DNA of 64,000 bases from Pseudomonadota bacterium (GCA_963205195.1 CAUJHR010000004.1:62001-126000), one strand, 5' to 3'. Shown: positions 43,798 through 53,396, counted from the first letter of the stretch. Numbers and translations: made by a program. Notes: generated from the sequence alone by a model not told the origin.

Positions 43798-44823
43798 ATG
43801 AGTCTTAACCCAGATAATGAAATTAAGCAACATGGTGGGAACTTATCATATATATTATCCAATTTCCCGGCAGCGCCGCGCCCTTATATTGACCTTTCAA
43901 CCGGCATAAACCCTTACTCATACCCAATTGGCCTTGATAACAGCCTGGCAAGCCGCCTTTCAGACATAAAGGAAATTGCTGAGGCATTATCAAGCGCTGC
44001 AAAATATTATGGCGCAGATGAGCAAAACATCAATATGGCATCTGGTATGCAGCCTCTTATGTTTGCCATTGCCAGCCTGCGTTTCCAAAGAAATGGGGCT
44101 TCCCGCGTGGCAATTTTATCGCCAACTTACAGTGAATATGAAAAAATATGGCTATCAGCCGGGCATGAGGTTGTAAATATAGGGAATATTGCAGATATGT
44201 ATAAAGCCGATATTGCGATCATCTGTAATCCCAATAACCCTGATGCCCGTATTTCTTCACCTGAATTTCTGGTAGAACTTGCCAAGGCGATGGCACAAAA
44301 AAATGGTTGGCTGATCGTGGATGAATCATTTGCTGATCTAACGCCAGAATTAAGCATAGTTACCCATATCAAAGAACAGGGCAATTTAATTGCCATGCGT
44401 TCATGCGGTAAATTTTTTGGCATTGCTGGCCTGCGCGTAAGTTTTGCTATTGCGCCGCAGGAAATAAGTGATTGGCTGCGGGCTGTAATTGGCTCCTGGC
44501 CTATAGAAACACAAGTTTGCAAAGCGCTACCATCAATGTTTTCAGATGTAGAGTGGATAGAAAAGAACCGATATAAACTGATGTCGGAATCTTTGAAATG
44601 GCGGGAAATACTAGCCCAATATTTTAAAATAATTGGCTATAGTTCGCTTTTTACTTTAATAGAAACAGAAGCAGCTTACTGGCATAAGAAATTAGCAGAG
44701 AATGGAATATTAGTGCGTATGTTCGATTATAATAAAAACTGGCTGCGTTTTGGATTGCCTGCGGAAGTAAATTTAAAACGCATAGAAAATATATTAAATG
44801 AAATAAAAAAGGAAAATAAATGA
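43798..44823 (+). CDS. L-threonine-O-3-phosphate decarboxylase
   Basis: PLP enzyme (CobD in Salmonella, CobC in aerobic nomenclature) making aminopropanol phosphate for the nucleotide loop. The start reads HGGNLSYILSNFPAAPRPYIDLSTGINPYSYP, and PLP-site SCGKFFGIAGLRVSF has the Schiff-base Lys near residue 203. AIICNPNNPDAR and IVDESFADL are the Asn and Asp contacts. 341 aa. It overlaps the phosphatase gene by 4 bases (ATGA), and its start is 2 bases from the cbiB start on the other strand. Confidence 0.93.
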   Translation: MSLNPDNEIKQHGGNLSYILSNFPAAPRPYIDLSTGINPYSYPIGLDNSLASRLSDIKEIAEALSSAAKYYGADEQNINMASGMQPLMFAIASLRFQRNGASRVAILSPTYSEYEKIWLSAGHEVVNIGNIADMYKADIAIICNPNNPDARISSPEFLVELAKAMAQKNGWLIVDESFADLTPELSIVTHIKEQGNLIAMRSCGKFFGIAGLRVSFAIAPQEISDWLRAVIGSWPIETQVCKALPSMFSDVEWIEKNRYKLMSESLKWREILAQYFKIIGYSSLFTLIETEAAYWHKKLAENGILVRMFDYNKNWLRFGLPAEVNLKRIENILNEIKKENK

Positions 44824-45410
44824 CTGGAATTTTACAGGTAAATTGGATTCGGCATCTTCCGGTTGCAAGTACGGGGCGTTATATAGGGCATACAGATATT
44901 CCTGCGGTGATTCCCAGTATATCAGCCAATCTTGCGGCTCCGCTGCCTGAAAATGCTTTGTGGTTTTCCAGCCCGCTTATTAGGGCAGTCGACAGCGCCC
45001 ATTGGCTAATGCAGTCAGTGCGTGAAAACACTGCGCCATTGCAAATTTCCCCTGAACTTATGGAGCAGAATTTTGGTATATGGGAGAATAAAACCTATGA
45101 GGAAGTATGGGCACTTGCCGACAGGTCAAAAAATTGGGAAAGCCCTGCTATAATAAAGCCAGAAGGCGGTGAGAGTTTTATTGGCTTATGTGCGCGTGTA
45201 GACCACTGGATAGAGAATATGATGAAGGTTGATATAAATAAACCTTGGATCATTGTTGCCCATGCTGGAACTATACGTGCAGCGCTGCGCCATGCGCTGA
45301 ATATCATCCCTGAACAGGCGCTTTCTTTCGCGGTGGATTATGGCAGTGTTACGCAGGTGGAATATTTCCTTGAGGCTGGTGGTGCAAGGATTAATTACGT
45401 CAACCGCTAA
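44820..45410 (+). CDS. cobC: Histidine phosphatase, probable alpha-ribazole phosphatase
   Basis: Histidine-phosphatase fold enzyme expected to remove phosphate from alpha-ribazole-5-phosphate or adenosylcobalamin-5-phosphate. The catalytic His is in WIRHLPVAS (the usual RHG is here RHL). The second His is in VAHAGTIRAALRHAL, with LMEQNFGIWENKTYEEVW between them as in the family. 196 aa. Overlaps the decarboxylase by 4 bases; its last 4 bases overlap the convergent cobS gene. Function relies on context as much as on motifs. Confidence 0.87.
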   Translation: MTGILQVNWIRHLPVASTGRYIGHTDIPAVIPSISANLAAPLPENALWFSSPLIRAVDSAHWLMQSVRENTAPLQISPELMEQNFGIWENKTYEEVWALADRSKNWESPAIIKPEGGESFIGLCARVDHWIENMMKVDINKPWIIVAHAGTIRAALRHALNIIPEQALSFAVDYGSVTQVEYFLEAGGARINYVNR

Positions 45411-46144
45411 GCAATAAGGAAAAGCAGAAGAATGCTGGTTTCGCTGACCTGCTGTGCAGCGCCAAGCACATCGCCGGTTATTCCCCCGAAGTTCCTTAGT
45501 GCTATTGTTTTAAGGTACAGATATATAACAGCAAGCATAGCAATGGCTGCAAAAGCTGCCATTATTTTCCCAGCCGCAAATAACAGCACGCATCCTATTA
45601 CACATGCGGTTACCGTTTGTGAAAATCCCGGCCTGTCTGCCATTACAGCAAGTCCGTCGCACCTTGCAAAAGGTAGTATCTGCATTAATATGGTCAGGAA
45701 GGCACGGCTGCAGGCAGAAGCTGCAATGAATACAAGTAATGTTGCAGAGCCGGAAGTAAAGCCAGATATAATATTGGCGCGCAGGGAAATCATGGTAATG
45801 AGGGCCAGTACACCATAGCTTCCTATGCGGCTGTCGCGCATTATTGCTAGTTTCTGCTCCTTGCTTCGCCCACTGGCCAGCCCATCGGCCATATCTGCAA
45901 GCCCATCTTCATGCAGCCCCCCGGTTACAGCCAGTTGAAAAAATATAGTTATCCACGCGCTGATATTGCCCTGAACCCCCAAATGTAGCAGCGCAAGATA
46001 AATGGCCCCGCTTATAAGCCCTATAAGAGCGCCTGCTATAGGGAAAAAGGCGGCAGCCTGCGATAAGCTGAGCGCACCCAGGTCATGCCTGCCAATAGGC
46101 AGGCGGGTGAAAAAACTCAAAGCCAATAAAAATTTCCCTATCAT
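45407..46144 (-). CDS. cobS: Cobalamin-5'-phosphate synthase
   Basis: Inner membrane enzyme (CobS of Salmonella, CobV in aerobic nomenclature) joining adenosylcobinamide-GDP and alpha-ribazole. Metal-binding motif HEDGLADMADGLASGRSKEQKLAIMRDSRIGSYG (about 75-110) is intact; about six membrane segments in 245 aa; opening LALSFFTRLPIG is typical. It lies on the minus strand, converging with the phosphatase gene and diverging from cobT across 60 bp. Confidence 0.94.
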   Translation of the reverse strand: MIGKFLLALSFFTRLPIGRHDLGALSLSQAAAFFPIAGALIGLISGAIYLALLHLGVQGNISAWITIFFQLAVTGGLHEDGLADMADGLASGRSKEQKLAIMRDSRIGSYGVLALITMISLRANIISGFTSGSATLLVFIAASACSRAFLTILMQILPFARCDGLAVMADRPGFSQTVTACVIGCVLLFAAGKIMAAFAAIAMLAVIYLYLKTIALRNFGGITGDVLGAAQQVSETSILLLFLIA

Positions 46145-46204
46145 AAACCACTACATAAACTATAAAGATATTCCTGTAATTTTTATAAAGGTTAAAAAGA
46201 TCAA

Positions 46205-47203
46205 ATGCCATTTGTTTTAGATAAAAATACCCTTTCTAAGTTTGATGATACGTCATTTAAAGCTGCCCTGACGCGTTTAGATAACCTTACCAAGCCGCAA
46301 GGTTCCCTTGGGCGCCTGGAAAACATAGCGGCATGGCTTTGCGGCTGGCAGCGTGTTGAGAAGCCCAGAGCGCATAAAGCTTATACGCTTATATTTGCAG
46401 GAAACCACGGTATCACCAGGCAGGGAGTTTCGGCTTTTCCTTCTGAAGTTACGGTGCAGATGGTTGCGAATTTTGAGGCGGGTGGTGCAGCAATAAACCA
46501 GCTTTGCCGTGAAGTAAATTCTACGCTGAAGGTTATAGCGTTGGAACTCGATAAACCGACTAAGGATTTTACTGAAGGCCCGGCTATGAATGAGCAGGAA
46601 TGCGAGGAAGCATTCAAAGCAGGAATGGATAGCGTTCCAGCTGACGCAGATATAATAATTCTAGGTGAAATGGGAATTGGTAACACAACAGTTGCGGCAG
46701 CACTTGCCAATGCACTTGCTGGCGGGGATGCGTCTGATTGGGTGGGAACCGGAACCGGTATTGATGAAGAATCAATTATACGCAAGCGGAAAGCGGTTTC
46801 AATGGCTATAGATAAGCACCGTACGAATCTTGGCAGCACCTTATCTGTTTTGCAGCATGTGGGCGGGCGTGAACTTGCGGCAATAGCCGGTGCTGTATGG
46901 AGGGCGCGTGAACTTCGTATCCCTGTGTTGCTTGATGGGTATGTGGTAACTGCCGCCGCCGCAGTATTGCAATTAACCTCAAAAGAGGCGCTGGCGCATT
47001 GCCTTGCCGGGCATTTATCTGTAGAGCCGGGGCATAAAAAACTTTTGCAGTTCCTGGGAATGAAACCGATCCTTGATTTGGGTATGCGCCTTGGCGAAGG
47101 CAGCGGCGCACAAGTTGCTCTTGCTATTGTACGCTGTGCGGTTGCAACCTTTAATGGCATGGCGACTTTTGAAGAGGCAATGGTTGCAAATAGGGAAAAA
47201 TAA
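46205..47203 (+). CDS. cobT: Nicotinate-nucleotide:dimethylbenzimidazole phosphoribosyltransferase
   Basis: Activates the lower base to alpha-ribazole phosphate (CobU in aerobic nomenclature). Motifs: LTKPQGSLGRLENIAAWLCGWQ, FAGNHGITRQGVSAFPSEVT, GEMGIGNTTVAAAL, VLLDGYVVTAAAAVL and SVEPGHKKLLQFLGMKPILDLGMRLGEGSG with the catalytic Glu. 332 aa. It restarts plus-strand transcription after cobS; its last base is the first base of the DUF1636 start codon (TAATG). Confidence 0.95.
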   Translation: MPFVLDKNTLSKFDDTSFKAALTRLDNLTKPQGSLGRLENIAAWLCGWQRVEKPRAHKAYTLIFAGNHGITRQGVSAFPSEVTVQMVANFEAGGAAINQLCREVNSTLKVIALELDKPTKDFTEGPAMNEQECEEAFKAGMDSVPADADIIILGEMGIGNTTVAAALANALAGGDASDWVGTGTGIDEESIIRKRKAVSMAIDKHRTNLGSTLSVLQHVGGRELAAIAGAVWRARELRIPVLLDGYVVTAAAAVLQLTSKEALAHCLAGHLSVEPGHKKLLQFLGMKPILDLGMRLGEGSGAQVALAIVRCAVATFNGMATFEEAMVANREK

Positions 47204-47547
47204 TGCCAGACAGGGTAAAATTACAGGTATGCGTAACATGCCTTGGGGAAAACCAGCAAAGACCAGGTGTTGAATTTTATGAAAAGCTCGCCGGGGTTAT
47301 TGATGAGAGGCAGGTGAACCTGCAGCCGGTTGAATGTTTTGCGGTTTGCAAGCGGCCTTGCACTATTATGGTTTCCCAGGGAAGTAAATGGAAATATTTA
47401 ATAGGTGACCTGGATGGTGAATCAGGTGTTAGTGCGGTGCTTGAATATGTGAAAACATATGGCCAGTCGAGCGAAGGAACACCGCCAATTAGCCTGCGCC
47501 CGCAGCCTATACGCAAGGGAACAATTGCAAGAATACCATCTAATTAA
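47203..47547 (+). CDS. DUF1636 small cysteine protein of the B12 locus
   Basis: Predicted metal- or cluster-binding protein of unknown function, often next to cobW and cobN. 114 aa with a thioredoxin-fold ferredoxin-like Cys pattern: VCVTCLGE near residue 9-16 and CFAVCKRPCTIM near 44-55, followed by WKYLIGDLD. Overlaps cobT by 1 base and is followed by cobW after 11 bases. A role in cobalt handling is often supposed from context but not shown. Confidence 0.82.
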   Translation: MPDRVKLQVCVTCLGENQQRPGVEFYEKLAGVIDERQVNLQPVECFAVCKRPCTIMVSQGSKWKYLIGDLDGESGVSAVLEYVKTYGQSSEGTPPISLRPQPIRKGTIARIPSN

Positions 47548-47558
47548 ACAGGAATAAT

Positions 47559-48581
47559 ATGCAAGTAAAAAATAAAATACCAACAACCATAGTAACCGGA
47601 TTCTTAGGAGCGGGTAAAACTTCTCTTATAAAGAATGTTATGGAAAATGCAGGAGGGCGGCGTATAGCATTGCTTATAAATGAATTTGGTGATGTGGGTG
47701 TTGATGGCGCGATTCTAAAAGCCTGCGGTAATGAATCCTGTCCTGAATCAGCAATCATCGAACTGCCCAATGGCTGCATATGCTGTACAGTGGCGGATGA
47801 TTTTTTGCCTGCAATGGAAAAAATACTCAAAATGGAAAATGGTTTCGATCATATAATAATTGAAACTTCCGGGCTTGCATTGCCCAAGCCATTGGTCAAG
47901 GCTTTTGACTGGCCGGAAATACGTTCGCGCCTGACTGTTGACGGGGTTGTAGTTGTTGTTGACACACCTGCAGTGCTTGCTGGAGATTTTGCCGAAGATC
48001 TTGAGGCAATAGCTAAACAGAAAGAGCAGATAGGGGCACTGGATCATGATAACCCGCTAGCAGAAGTATATGAAGACCAGTTATTGTGTGCCGATATGAT
48101 TATTCTAAATAAAACCGATCAGTTGCAGGAGTCCGAAATAGAAGAAGTGCGGGCAGGGATAGAAAGTGAAATAAACCGTGGAATACCTATTATAACAGCG
48201 GCTTATGGCAAGGTATCATCTGATATATTGCTGGGTATAAAAGCTGCGGCGGAATCTGACGTAAATAACAGGATATCGCATCATGAAAATGAAGCAGAAC
48301 ATGACCATGATGATTTTGAAAGTTTTGTTATCGATTTCCCTGAAGTCAGCGATACAGGAATTTTACACAGCCGTATTGTTTCGGTTGCGGAACAGTGTGG
48401 TGCTCTAAGGGTTAAAGGATTTGTGAAAATAAAAAATAAGCCCTTGAACTATCTTGTGCAGGCCGTGGGAAGGCGGGTGAGCGGGCATTTCGAGCCTAAG
48501 GCAGGCACACATGGTAATCTTGTGGTTATTGGAAAAAAGGGTTTGGATAAACAAGCAATAAAAAAAATTCTGGCGGGTTAA
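47559..48581 (+). CDS. cobW: CobW GTPase, cobalt chaperone
   Basis: G3E-family GTPase thought to deliver cobalt to the CobN chelatase. P-loop GFLGAGKT at residues 14-21, the metal-binding CxCC motif in LPNGCICCTV near 72-80, the guanine-specific NKTD near residue 185, and a His/Asp/Glu-rich stretch (HHENEAEHDHDDFE, near 237-250) typical of metal handling. The C-terminal CobW domain follows. 340 aa. Immediately upstream of cobN. Confidence 0.95.
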   Translation: MQVKNKIPTTIVTGFLGAGKTSLIKNVMENAGGRRIALLINEFGDVGVDGAILKACGNESCPESAIIELPNGCICCTVADDFLPAMEKILKMENGFDHIIIETSGLALPKPLVKAFDWPEIRSRLTVDGVVVVVDTPAVLAGDFAEDLEAIAKQKEQIGALDHDNPLAEVYEDQLLCADMIILNKTDQLQESEIEEVRAGIESEINRGIPIITAAYGKVSSDILLGIKAAAESDVNNRISHHENEAEHDHDDFESFVIDFPEVSDTGILHSRIVSVAEQCGALRVKGFVKIKNKPLNYLVQAVGRRVSGHFEPKAGTHGNLVVIGKKGLDKQAIKKILAG

Positions 48582-48582
48582 A

Positions 48583-51500
48583 TTGCATTTATCGATAAAA
48601 TATTCGCAATCGGTTGAGGATATAGATATTCCGCTGAACCCAGAGCAGACACCTGCGGATATTTTAGTGCTGTCTTTTACAGATTCCGACCTTTCTTGCA
48701 TGGCATTTGCGGCAGATAACGAAAAAAACCTGCGTATCTCGCGCTTATCTTTACTCAAGCACCCTCTATCGGTTGATTTGTATATTGAGCAGGTAGCAAG
48801 GCATGCAAAGGTGATATTAGTTCGCCTGTTGGGTGGTTATGACTGGTGGAAATATGGCGTAGATGAATTAAGTAAGCTGGCACGCAAAAATAATATAAAG
48901 CTTATAATGGTTGCTGGTCATGTGCATGACCCAAGGCTTGCTGATCTTTCAACGGTTTCCTCTGAAGAATTAAATGCAATAGAAAATTGCCTTGTACAAG
49001 GAGGCCCGGAAAATGCCGCACGCGTGCTGGAATATTTGCAAGGGGGAAAAATCCCTGTTCCAGAAATTATAGAAAACGGAAAATTATATAAAATCCCGCG
49101 ATCCACTAGCTATAAAAAAGCTATGGTAATTTTTTACCGCGCACATTACCAGTCAGCAGATATAGCGCCTGTTGATTCATTGCTGGATGCTTTGGAGCAA
49201 AGAAAAATCAACGCCAGCGCCTTTATGCTTACCAGTTTGAAAGATGAGGTTGCGTTGTCATTACTTAAAGAGGAATTAAGCAAAAACCCTGTTGATATTA
49301 TCTTGGATGCCACAGTTTTTTCTGCTGGAAATGGAGCGCATCCGCTTTCCTGCTTTGGTGTTCCTATTTTGCAGGTTGCAACTGCGAATATGCCGCTTAA
49401 TGATTGGGAACAATCAAAACGCGGGCTTTCAACCAGCGATATGGCGATGCAGGTGGTATTGCCTGAAGCTGATGGGCGGATTTTTACAAGGGCTATTTCC
49501 TTTAAAGCCGAAAGTGAAAAAAATGAAGCGTTGGAATTCACACGCAGCTTTAATAATCCATTGCAAAGCAGGATTGATTATGTGTCTGACCTTGCTTGTA
49601 AATGGATTGCTTTACGTAAAAAAGATAATAAGGAAAAAAAAATTGCGCTGATAATGTCGGATTATCCGCAGCGCTTGGGTCGCAAAGGTTATGCGGTGGG
49701 GCTGGATGCGCCGCAAAGTGCTAAATCTATTTTAAAATTGCTGGAGAAAAATGGTTATATAACTTCAGGAAATAAAGAGTCCTTAAATTCCAGATATTCG
49801 TTTGCCGATTACAAAAAGCGTTTTCTTTCACTTTCGCCAGATAACCAGAAATCAGTGATAGAGGCTTGGGGTGAGCCGGAAAATGACATTTTTTTTGCAA
49901 ACGGAAGCTTTAATTTTGAGTTTGAAATCCACGGGAATATAGTAATTGCTTTCCAGCCTGACCGTGGCTCACTCGAGGACAAAAAGTCTGGCTACCATGA
50001 TTCTTCCATGCCCCCGCGTCATGGCTACCTTGCTTTTTACTGGTGGCTGAATGATATATTTAAAATGAATGCGCTTATTCATTTAGGCACGCATGGCAAC
50101 ATCGAGTGGCTCCCCGCAAAAACAGTAGCCCTTTCACAAAGCTGCTGGCCAGAAATTGCACTTGGGCCGGTGCCTGTTATCTATCCATATATTGTTTCTG
50201 ATGCGGGAGAGGCGGCGCAGGCAAAGAGGCGCATAGGAGCGGTTATTATAAGCCATTTAACGCCTCCTCTTAAACAGGTAGAACTTTCTTCAGGGCTTTC
50301 GGAGTTGGAAGCGTTGACTGATGAGTATAGCGCTGCAGAAGGTCTTGATGGCAGGCGTATGAAATACCTGCGCGATGAAATTATATTCCGTGCGCGAAAT
50401 TCTGGGATGGCAATATCCTCGGATGATGACAATGCAGTTATGACTGCATTGGAAGCCCATCTTTGCGATATAAAAGAGCAGCGTGTAGGTGATGGGCTGC
50501 ATATTTTTGGAGAAGGCGATAACTTGGAATGTGCGGTTAGCGAGAAGGGTAATTTGCTATCAGCGTTATCTGGCGGTTTTATTATGCCAAGCGCCGGAGG
50601 TGCGCCGTCACGCGGAAGGCAGGATATACTTCCGACGGGGCGTAACCTTATAGGTGTAGACCCGCGCACTATACCAACTAAAACCGCAAGTGTGATTGGT
50701 AAACGCGCAGCGGGTGATTTTGTGCGCCGTTACATACAGGATAATGGTGATTACCCAAAAAATATCATGATGGATCTATGGGGTTCGGCAACATTGCGTA
50801 CCGGTGGGGATGAGATAGCGCAAGCCCTTTGCCTTATGGGTGTTAATGTAACATGGGATGAGAAAACAGCGCGTGTAGCAGGTTTTGAAATAATTCCTGA
50901 TAGTGATATGCAATGGCCGCGCATAGATGTTACTATAAGGATATCCGGACTTTTCCGTGATATGTTCCCAAATTTGATCTTGCTGTTTGATGATGCTGTT
51001 CAGGCAATAGCAAAGCTTGCTGGAAAGCAGTCCGCCTGGCGGATATTCGGCAATGCGCCGAATGCTTATGGTGCAGGTACAACCGGGCTTATAGATTCAG
51101 GGGGATGGAAAACACGTGCTGATTTAGGGATGGCATATCTTGCCGCATCACATTTTGCTTATGGGCGTAGTGCTGATGGTGTGCTTGCAAGCGCTGATTT
51201 AAAAGCCCGTCTGTCCGCTTCTGATGCGCTTATACATGTGCAGGACCTGCGTGAGGTTGATGTCTTAAGCGGCGCTGATTTTGCCGATAGTGAAGGTGGT
51301 TTTGCAGCTGCTGCATATATGCTGGGCGCAAATCCTGGCCTATACCATATTGATACTACAAGTGCTGATAATATTCACGTACGTACCCTTGCAGAAGAAA
51401 TTTCCCTGACATTGCATGCCCGCGCATTAAACCCTAATTGGATTGCCGGGCAAATGCGCCACGGTTATGCAGGTGCAGCCGGGCTAGCGGATATAGTAGA

Positions 51501-51762
51501 CAATCTGTTCGCCCTTGCAGCAAGCAGCGGCCAGGTTAGTTCGGCGCAATTTGATATGGTTGCTGATAGTTACCTGTATAATGAAGAAGTGCGCGAATTT
51601 TTAGGGCACGCAAACCCACAGGCATTGCAGGCGATAATCTCAAGGCTTAACGAGGCGAAGGAGCGTGGCTTATGGCAGCCGCGCAGGAATTCTATCGGTA
51701 TGTTATTTATAGAAAAAACAGATGAAAAATTATTAATGAATTTCCCGGAAAATCAGTTATAA
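48583..51762 (+). CDS. cobN: Cobaltochelatase large subunit
   Basis: Porphyrin-binding H-type subunit that inserts Co2+ into hydrogenobyrinate a,c-diamide. 1059 aa with family stretches PDRGSLEDKKSGYHDSSMPPRHGYLAFYWWL, LIHLGTHGNIEWLPAKTVALS and PTGRNLIGVDPRTIPTKTA. The start is TTG, 1 base after the cobW stop; it gives LHLSIKYSQ, aligned with the usual MHL opening, and the next ATG is too far in. The partner ATPase subunits (aerobic CobS/CobT) are not in this window. Confidence 0.95.
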   Translation: MHLSIKYSQSVEDIDIPLNPEQTPADILVLSFTDSDLSCMAFAADNEKNLRISRLSLLKHPLSVDLYIEQVARHAKVILVRLLGGYDWWKYGVDELSKLARKNNIKLIMVAGHVHDPRLADLSTVSSEELNAIENCLVQGGPENAARVLEYLQGGKIPVPEIIENGKLYKIPRSTSYKKAMVIFYRAHYQSADIAPVDSLLDALEQRKINASAFMLTSLKDEVALSLLKEELSKNPVDIILDATVFSAGNGAHPLSCFGVPILQVATANMPLNDWEQSKRGLSTSDMAMQVVLPEADGRIFTRAISFKAESEKNEALEFTRSFNNPLQSRIDYVSDLACKWIALRKKDNKEKKIALIMSDYPQRLGRKGYAVGLDAPQSAKSILKLLEKNGYITSGNKESLNSRYSFADYKKRFLSLSPDNQKSVIEAWGEPENDIFFANGSFNFEFEIHGNIVIAFQPDRGSLEDKKSGYHDSSMPPRHGYLAFYWWLNDIFKMNALIHLGTHGNIEWLPAKTVALSQSCWPEIALGPVPVIYPYIVSDAGEAAQAKRRIGAVIISHLTPPLKQVELSSGLSELEALTDEYSAAEGLDGRRMKYLRDEIIFRARNSGMAISSDDDNAVMTALEAHLCDIKEQRVGDGLHIFGEGDNLECAVSEKGNLLSALSGGFIMPSAGGAPSRGRQDILPTGRNLIGVDPRTIPTKTASVIGKRAAGDFVRRYIQDNGDYPKNIMMDLWGSATLRTGGDEIAQALCLMGVNVTWDEKTARVAGFEIIPDSDMQWPRIDVTIRISGLFRDMFPNLILLFDDAVQAIAKLAGKQSAWRIFGNAPNAYGAGTTGLIDSGGWKTRADLGMAYLAASHFAYGRSADGVLASADLKARLSASDALIHVQDLREVDVLSGADFADSEGGFAAAAYMLGANPGLYHIDTTSADNIHVRTLAEEISLTLHARALNPNWIAGQMRHGYAGAAGLADIVDNLFALAASSGQVSSAQFDMVADSYLYNEEVREFLGHANPQALQAIISRLNEAKERGLWQPRRNSIGMLFIEKTDEKLLMNFPENQL

Positions 51763-51790
51763 TCAAGTCAATATAATTAAGGGAATTATT

Positions 51791-52375
51791 ATGGAAAACC
51801 CCGAAAAACCTATACGGGAAATTAAAATGCTCATTGGCTTGCCAGGGGCTGGTAAAAGCACATATTTAAAAGAGCATCCAGAAATCCTCAAAGGATATAC
51901 TTTTATTTCAGTTGATGGAATTGCACAGGAGCGTAGCAAAGGAAGTGATCTTACTGCGGCACAAATACATGACCAGCAATATGATTCGATAATAAATGAA
52001 TTCAATAGCCGTCTTAAAAAAGCTGTAGAACAAGGGGATAATATACTTATAGAAGGCGTTAATGCAACCTTGGAAAAGCGGACAAAACGTCTTACCGGTG
52101 CAAGAAATTCCGATCAGTTTAATTATAAAACTACAGCAATTATAATTTTGCCTCCTTCTGAAGAAATCCGGCAAGAGCGTATAAAGCGGAGGATATATGA
52201 AGAAGGCCGCTTTAGTTCCCCAATTTCTGAAATTGAAATGCCCCAACATGGAGAATTTGATAATCTTATCTATATAGGCGGTAAGAATTTATCCAAAAAT
52301 GTTCGGGAAAATCCGCAAGGAAATCATACAGGCTATATAAAATCTGGACGTCATCTGGATAATATTCATAGATAA
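51791..52375 (+). CDS. P-loop kinase of unknown substrate in the B12 operon
   Basis: AAA_33 / zeta-toxin-like small-molecule kinase. MLIGLPGAGKSTYL gives a Walker A at residues 16-24. FISVDGIAQER and ILIEGVNATLEKRTKRL supply the substrate Asp and second-sheet motif, and ERIKRRIYEEGR is an Arg-rich lid. 194 aa, cytosolic. It is placed between cobN (28 bases before) and cobG (0 bases after), with a usable AAGGGAA site. No antitoxin gene accompanies it, which speaks against a toxin. Its position makes a cofactor-precursor kinase possible; the substrate cannot be read from sequence. Confidence 0.8.
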   Translation: MENPEKPIREIKMLIGLPGAGKSTYLKEHPEILKGYTFISVDGIAQERSKGSDLTAAQIHDQQYDSIINEFNSRLKKAVEQGDNILIEGVNATLEKRTKRLTGARNSDQFNYKTTAIIILPPSEEIRQERIKRRIYEEGRFSSPISEIEMPQHGEFDNLIYIGGKNLSKNVRENPQGNHTGYIKSGRHLDNIHR

Positions 52376-53389
52376 ATGATGTTATCTTCAAAAAACAGTA
52401 ATGTAAAAGGTTGGTGTCCGACCCTCAATAGGCCGATGCAAAGTGGTGACGGATTTCTGGTAAGGATCCCATTGGAATTTGCGAGGGCTAAAGCTAATAT
52501 ACTGCGTTCTATTGCAGATGCTTCCACGCGGTATGGTAATGCTAATATAGATTTAACTATGCGCGGTAACCTGCAATTGCGTGGTGTCAGCGAAGAAAAT
52601 TATCCCGTCCTGCGTGAATATCTGGCAGGTCTTGGTTTTGTAAAAGATATTGCTTTTAATATTATTACAAGCCCGCTTGCTGGGATTGATCCATCGTGTG
52701 ATGCGGGCGTGCAGCAAATAGCAAAAGATGTCGCGCAATTTATAAATTCGGCGAATATTCAGCTTCCTGCCAAATTTCTTCTGGTGCTGGATGGCGGTGG
52801 AATATTCCCGCTTTCTGGAGTTGCATGTGATGCTTATTTTGCTGCGCCATTTTCTAATGGTATTGTAAAACAAATAATTGATGTTTTAAAAAACACGCAT
52901 GAATGCAAAAAAAAGGCTGCTAATTCGAATGCACGGTTGCCGCATATCGGATTTAGCCCATTTGCAGGTGAATCCGGAATAATTGTTGCGGCTGCTAGCT
53001 TTGGGCGGATAGAGGCATCCTCTTTAACAAGGCTTGCAGTTATTTGTGAAAAATATGGAAATGGTGAAGTGATATTTTCCCCATCGCGCAATGTTATCTT
53101 ACCATATGTAAGCCAGGAAAATGCAGATTCAGCTTTGCAGGAATTAGAGGGTTGCGGGTTTATAGTTAATAACAATGATGCGCGGCGTAATATCCATGCC
53201 TGCGTAGGCTCCCCGGCATGTAGTTCTGGGCTTGGTGATACGCGTGAGCTGGCGCATAAATGGGCGCAATTATTTCCAAACCTTATGCAGACGGTTCATA
53301 TAAGCGGATGTTCTAAAGGTTGTGCTTATCGGGGGAAAGCGGATATAACCATAACTGCAACGGGGGATGGGTATGATATTGCCCTATAA
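52376..53389 (+). CDS. cobG: Precorrin-3B synthase
   Basis: Oxygen-using iron-sulfur enzyme that starts ring contraction in the aerobic pathway. Opens KGWCPTLNRPMQSGDGFLVRI and has the repeat found in sulfite/nitrite reductases (ANIDLTMRGNLQLRGV). The 4Fe-4S ligands are in HACVGSPACSSG and SGCSKGCA, near residues 280-325. 337 aa, shorter than the about 459 of the Pseudomonas denitrificans protein; the C-terminus ends soon after the last Cys pair. Starts directly after the kinase stop. Confidence 0.9.
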   Translation: MMLSSKNSNVKGWCPTLNRPMQSGDGFLVRIPLEFARAKANILRSIADASTRYGNANIDLTMRGNLQLRGVSEENYPVLREYLAGLGFVKDIAFNIITSPLAGIDPSCDAGVQQIAKDVAQFINSANIQLPAKFLLVLDGGGIFPLSGVACDAYFAAPFSNGIVKQIIDVLKNTHECKKKAANSNARLPHIGFSPFAGESGIIVAAASFGRIEASSLTRLAVICEKYGNGEVIFSPSRNVILPYVSQENADSALQELEGCGFIVNNNDARRNIHACVGSPACSSGLGDTRELAHKWAQLFPNLMQTVHISGCSKGCAYRGKADITITATGDGYDIAL

Positions 53390-53396
53390 ATAATAC

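Noticed and set aside
46381..47160. 259-codon minus-strand open frame opposite cobT
   Set aside because: Long only because the cobT codon pattern leaves the antisense frame open; no ribosome binding site and a low-complexity Ser/Pro/Ala translation.
51791..52375. Zeta-type toxin of a toxin-antitoxin pair
   Set aside because: No small antitoxin gene next to it and tight placement within the cob operon. A metabolic kinase is more likely.
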